In this document: positions 61,150 to 64,000 of the stretch, in pieces | Position numbering within the stretch: position 1 is the first letter of the stretch | Layout of the letters: each line of letters opens with the position of its first letter | Assembly: GCA_019422525.1 (NCBI GenBank) | Contig: JAHZDE010000002.1 | Span: 186,001 to 250,000 of the forward strand | From: Clostridiales bacterium | GTDB lineage: Bacteria > Bacillota > Clostridia > Oscillospirales > Acutalibacteraceae | DNA: 64,000 nucleotides | Direction of reading: 5' to 3' | Translations under genes and position numbers: made by a program | Notes under the pieces: generated by a model | Database searches by the model: none | What the model was told of the DNA's origin: nothing | What the model saw: only the letters and a program-made list of their open reading frames with translations

Positions 61150-62538
61150 TTAGCCAGCGTTTACAATCAGCAGAATATAACGGATAATAAACAAAATAGC
61201 AATCACATACATAACCGGATGAACTTCCTTATATTTGCCACGGCATACCTTAATAATGGTGTAGCTAATGCAGCCAAAAGCAATACCTTCAGAAATACTG
61301 TATGCAAAAGGCATCATGGCAATGGTCAGGAAAGCAGGAATGGCAATTTCCATATCGTTCCAATCTACATCGCGAACGCCAGCCATCATCATAACACCGA
61401 CCACAACCAAAACAGGGGAGGTTGCAGCACTGGGAATAAAGCCCAGGAAGGGAGACAGGAAGATTGCAATGACAAAGCATACGGCAGCAGTCAGGCTGGT
61501 CAAACCGGTACGGCCGCCGGCAGAAATACCAGCGCTGGATTCCACAAAGGTTGTAACCGTAGAAGTACCCATAACGGAACCGGTGGAAGTGGCGATAGCG
61601 TCTGCAAGCATTGCACGTCCAGCATTCGGAAGCTTGCCGTCCTTGGTGAGGAATCCAGCTTTTCCAGCGGTGCCATACAGAGTACCGACAGTGTCGAACA
61701 TATCAACCATTGTCAGGGAAATCAAAACCGAAATCAAAGAGAAAATGGCAACGCCAACACCTTGTCCCAGGTTGAGCAGTTCGCCAAAGCCATCCAAGAA
61801 CTTACCAAAAGTAGGAGCCAAAGAGGGGAAACTACCAATAGAAACGGTTTCCGGCAAACCGATCGGCAGTTTCAAAACATACTGCATAAAGGCGCCCACG
61901 ATAGAAGTCAAAATGATGCTGATAAAAAGGCCGCCCTTTACATTCCAGACAATCAGTAGAATGGTGATAATCAAACCAATAACGCTTAGCAAAACAACGG
62001 GGCTTCCAAAATTACCCAGTGTTACCAGTGTGCTTTCGCTTCCGACAACAATGCCAGCGCTTTTCAGAGCAACAATGGCGATAAACAGGCCGATACCACC
62101 GCTGATAGCCTTTTTAATCGGAAGAGGGATTGCATTCACGATGGACTCACGCGCGCCAGTGGCAGTGAGGATAATAAAGAGCACGCCAGAAATAAACACA
62201 GCAGCCAAACCTGCCTGCCAGCTGTATCCAAACTGACCGCAAATCGTATAAGCGAAGAAAGCGTTCAATCCCATTCCGGGAGCCTGTGCCAGAGGATAGT
62301 TAGACAAAAGGCCAATCAGTACCGTACCGATGGCGGCGGAAATACAGGTTGCCAGCATAACCGCGCCGGTATCCATACCAGCATCGCCCAATACCTGGGG
62401 GTTAACAAAGATGATGTACGCCATTGTAAAGAAGGTCGTCAAACCAGCTACAATTTCGGTGCGTACATTGGTGTGATTCCTCTTCAAGTCGAAGAAGTCA
62501 CCCTTTGGGTGAATCACGTTTTTGACTTTTTCTGCCAT
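61150..62538 (-). CDS. NCS2-family purine permease (AzgA/PbuG-like)
   Basis: A 462-residue nucleobase:cation symporter of the AzgA/PbuG type, importing hypoxanthine, guanine or adenine. About 12-14 membrane segments are visible. Family landmarks are VRTEIVAGLTTFFTMAYIIF at the N-terminus, QAPGMGLNAFFAYTICGQFG (substrate region), MVDMFDTVGTLYG and FVESSAGISAGGRTGLTSL near the middle, and SPVLVVVGVMMM before the end. The ATG at 62538 is chosen because AAGGA lies 12 bases upstream; the longer frame to 62718 covers the leader hairpin. No purine riboswitch core is visible upstream. It is convergent with the GH85 gene and downstream of the LCP gene. Confidence 0.92.
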   Translation of the reverse strand: MAEKVKNVIHPKGDFFDLKRNHTNVRTEIVAGLTTFFTMAYIIFVNPQVLGDAGMDTGAVMLATCISAAIGTVLIGLLSNYPLAQAPGMGLNAFFAYTICGQFGYSWQAGLAAVFISGVLFIILTATGARESIVNAIPLPIKKAISGGIGLFIAIVALKSAGIVVGSESTLVTLGNFGSPVVLLSVIGLIITILLIVWNVKGGLFISIILTSIVGAFMQYVLKLPIGLPETVSIGSFPSLAPTFGKFLDGFGELLNLGQGVGVAIFSLISVLISLTMVDMFDTVGTLYGTAGKAGFLTKDGKLPNAGRAMLADAIATSTGSVMGTSTVTTFVESSAGISAGGRTGLTSLTAAVCFVIAIFLSPFLGFIPSAATSPVLVVVGVMMMAGVRDVDWNDMEIAIPAFLTIAMMPFAYSISEGIAFGCISYTIIKVCRGKYKEVHPVMYVIAILFIIRYILLIVNAG

Positions 62539-62608
62539 GTAAAATACCATTCCTTTCCAGCGCTCTAAGCGCTTCCAAAAAATTCCGTCCGTTCCTTTCT
62601 TCAAGGGA

Positions 62609-62660
62609 AAAACGAACATCCCGGCAGGGGGCGTATCCAACAGAAGCGCTCCATGCCGGG
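62609..62660 (-). promoter_or_regulatory. Hairpin in the NCS2 permease leader
   Basis: The arms CCCGGCA / TGCCGGG with an inner paired GGAGCG / CGCCCC lie 71-122 bases before the start. A GTTTTT run comes six bases later, so this may be a weak attenuator. The gap 62539-62908 shows no purine riboswitch core and no clear promoter. Confidence 0.4.
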
Positions 62661-62849
62661 TTTCCTTACTTACAGTATACGTGGTAGCAGACAAATCGGC
62701 AATATATGATTTAACCAATTTTTATTTTGTTTTTTTCATAAAATTATTCATAAATAATTGGAGTCAAAAGGGATTTTCTAGGTTCACTGGCCAAGAGCTC
62801 TATATAGAAAATATACGATCAGATTAGTCGTATTAGATTGTAAATAGTA

Positions 62850-62888
62850 AAAAATAAAACAGTCCAGAGAACCGAAATCCTCTGGACT
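62850..62888 (-). terminator. Terminator of the LCP gene
   Basis: The arms AGTCCAGAG / CTCTGGACT with a 10-base loop, followed on the minus strand by GTTTTATTTTTT. Confidence 0.87.
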
Positions 62889-62908
62889 AGTTTGCTATGT
62901 GTATTTTA

Positions 62909-64000
62909 TTATTCTGCTTCGGAAGAGGAGGTTTGTTCACTGGGCAATTTGAACTCTGCCAATTCAGGGAAGGAATCCTCATAAATAAAGCGATTGAGGA
63001 AGAGGGCATTGTCCTCCAGTGTATCGGGAATCAAAACGCTATACGGACCGTCAATATAGGGCAAATAAAGAGTATCACCGTAATGCAGTTCGTTATTGGG
63101 CATCTGGCAGCTTTCAATAGGATAGCTCATATATGTGAGAGCATCCGTTGCCAAAGTCAGCATTTCATCCGGGCTGATATTACTAATCAGATAGGGAACA
63201 ATTTCGTTGGCCAGCGTCAGAATTTTTCCGGCGTCTGCATCTTTAAAGTTATCAACCAGAATATCCATAACCCGCTGCTGCCGGCGAATGCGGCCATAGT
63301 CATCATAATAAACATCGCCTGTATCAGGGTCTGTATATTTACAGTTGCGGATACGGGAATAGTATCGGGCCTGTGCACCGCTCAAATCATTCACGCCTTC
63401 TACTGCACCGGTTTCACCGGATTTCCGGTTCATTTCTTCCGCTTCCGCTGCACTCAACGTAACTGTAATGCCGCCCAAAGCATCAATGATTTTCGGGAAT
63501 GCTTCAAAATCGATAATGACATACCGGTCAATGTCAACCTTAAAGTTCTTTTCAATGGTTTTTACCTGCAGTGGTGCACCACCCAAAAAGTAACCCGTAT
63601 TTAATTTGTAGCGCTGATAACCGGGAATTGACACGAAAGTATCGCGCATAAAAGAAGTTAGTTTTAACTTTTTATGTCTCCGGTCCAGAGAAATCATCAG
63701 CATCGAGTCGCTTCGGCCTGGGTCGTTGGGGGTATAGTCATCCACGCCCAACAGGAGAATATTGGTAATCATATCATCGTGATACATACCATCGACCATC
63801 TCGGCGTCACCTATTTCTTCTGTCGGCGTATTGACTGTACCAATGGGAGTTTTGGAGGTAGTGGGTTCCTCTACATATTGATATTTGGACAAAAGGGAGT
63901 TAGCATACAAAGCAGCCGAACCGGCCACAATGAACAGCACACTGAGAAAAGTAATACCGATATTGACTGCCAAACGTTTTTTTGAGGTTTTCTTTTTAGA
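62909..64000 (-). CDS. LCP (LytR-CpsA-Psr) family wall-polymer ligase (5' end cut by window edge)
   Basis: LCP proteins sit outside the membrane and transfer lipid-linked polymers (teichoic acids, capsules) onto peptidoglycan. One membrane helix is seen near the visible start (VNIGITFLSVLFIVAGSAAL), preceded by a basic KKKTSKKR stretch that continues in frame to the window end, so the true start lies beyond 64000. The catalytic core has TNILLLGVDDYTPNDPGRSD (the conserved Asp and Arg that bind pyrophosphate), LTSFMRDTFVSIPG, RYKLNTGY, FEAFPKIIDALGGI, and GAQARYYSRIRN. The Ser/Glu-rich end TSSSEAE closes it. It could attach the glycan made by the 17-27 kb operon, but distance makes this only a possibility. 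Confidence 0.93.
   Translation of the reverse strand, partial: SKKKTSKKRLAVNIGITFLSVLFIVAGSAALYANSLLSKYQYVEEPTTSKTPIGTVNTPTEEIGDAEMVDGMYHDDMITNILLLGVDDYTPNDPGRSDSMLMISLDRRHKKLKLTSFMRDTFVSIPGYQRYKLNTGYFLGGAPLQVKTIEKNFKVDIDRYVIIDFEAFPKIIDALGGITVTLSAAEAEEMNRKSGETGAVEGVNDLSGAQARYYSRIRNCKYTDPDTGDVYYDDYGRIRRQQRVMDILVDNFKDADAGKILTLANEIVPYLISNISPDEMLTLATDALTYMSYPIESCQMPNNELHYGDTLYLPYIDGPYSVLIPDTLEDNALFLNRFIYEDSFPELAEFKLPSEQTSSSEAE

Noticed and set aside
62539..62850. Purine riboswitch before the NCS2 permease
   Set aside because: The conserved junction and loop sequences of the purine aptamer are absent.

Overview
The window looks like a chromosomal segment of a gut-type Gram-positive Clostridia, probably Oscillospiraceae/Ruminococcaceae. 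That placement is an inference. It rests on the Firmicute-style Shine-Dalgarno sites, the MreBC/ZapA/DUF4321 neighbourhood, a FHA-FtsW fusion beside a class B PBP, BglG/LicT-type antitermination, many cytoplasmic glycoside hydrolases, and wall-attached endoglycosidases suited to host N-glycans. There are no 16S genes, and I ran no database search. About 40 protein genes and one tRNA are supported. No insertion sequence, CRISPR array or rRNA is visible.

Layout. 1-5.7 kb (minus strand): cell-shape and division block mreC (cut by the window edge), mreB, a DUF4321 membrane protein, dUTPase, a U32 rRNA-modification-type protein and zapA. 6.2-15.9 kb (plus): alpha-glucan and oligosaccharide use, with glycogen phosphorylase, a GH13 enzyme, an overlapping GNAT acetyltransferase, tRNA-Arg(ACG), GH36 and GH31. 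16-27 kb (minus): a DUF1015 protein preceded by a tightly coupled seven-gene operon for an apparent CMP-sugar-dependent surface glycan. That operon encodes two polysialyltransferase-like GTs, an acylneuraminate cytidylyltransferase-like enzyme, a DRE-TIM aldolase fused to a sialyltransferase/Maf-like domain, a HAD-type COG5610-like protein, a second degenerate copy of that HAD protein, and a small HAD phosphatase. No NeuB-type synthase is present.

27.2-35 kb (minus): an eight-gene phage-derived structural cassette (scaffold, N4-gp56-type capsid, connector-like protein, tail proteins, S74-type fibre, LysM protein). It has intact reading frames but no terminase, portal, lysis or integration genes. 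35.2-38.4 kb (minus): a penicillin-binding transpeptidase and a FHA-FtsW/RodA fusion. 38.6-41.1 kb (minus): a TIM-barrel isomerase fused to an acyl-CoA ligase. 41.5-44.6 kb (minus): a PTS operon (antiterminator, IIA, IIBC) with a clear promoter, RAT element and overlapping terminator. 44.9-47.5 kb (plus): GH3 beta-glucosidase with PA14. 47.6-49.9 kb: an HTH gene divergent from a membrane Ser/Thr kinase-like protein with altered catalytic residues, then a membrane-anchored OB-fold protein. 50.2-60.8 kb (plus): two tandem, about 1,700-residue secreted GH85 endo-beta-N-acetylglucosaminidases showing patchwork sequence conversion. 61.1-64 kb (minus): an NCS2 purine permease and an LCP-family wall-polymer ligase cut by the window end.

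How it fits together. The extracellular GH85 pair would cut N-glycans at the cell surface. The PTS imports a hexose or amino-sugar, and the cytoplasmic GH3, GH13, GH31, GH36 and GlgP enzymes break down imported or stored sugars. The wall-related genes (MreBC, ZapA, PBP, FHA-FtsW, LCP, kinase) and the glycan operon build the envelope. The two stretches most worth following up as possibly undescribed systems are the NeuB-less CMP-sugar operon and the reduced phage-particle cassette.
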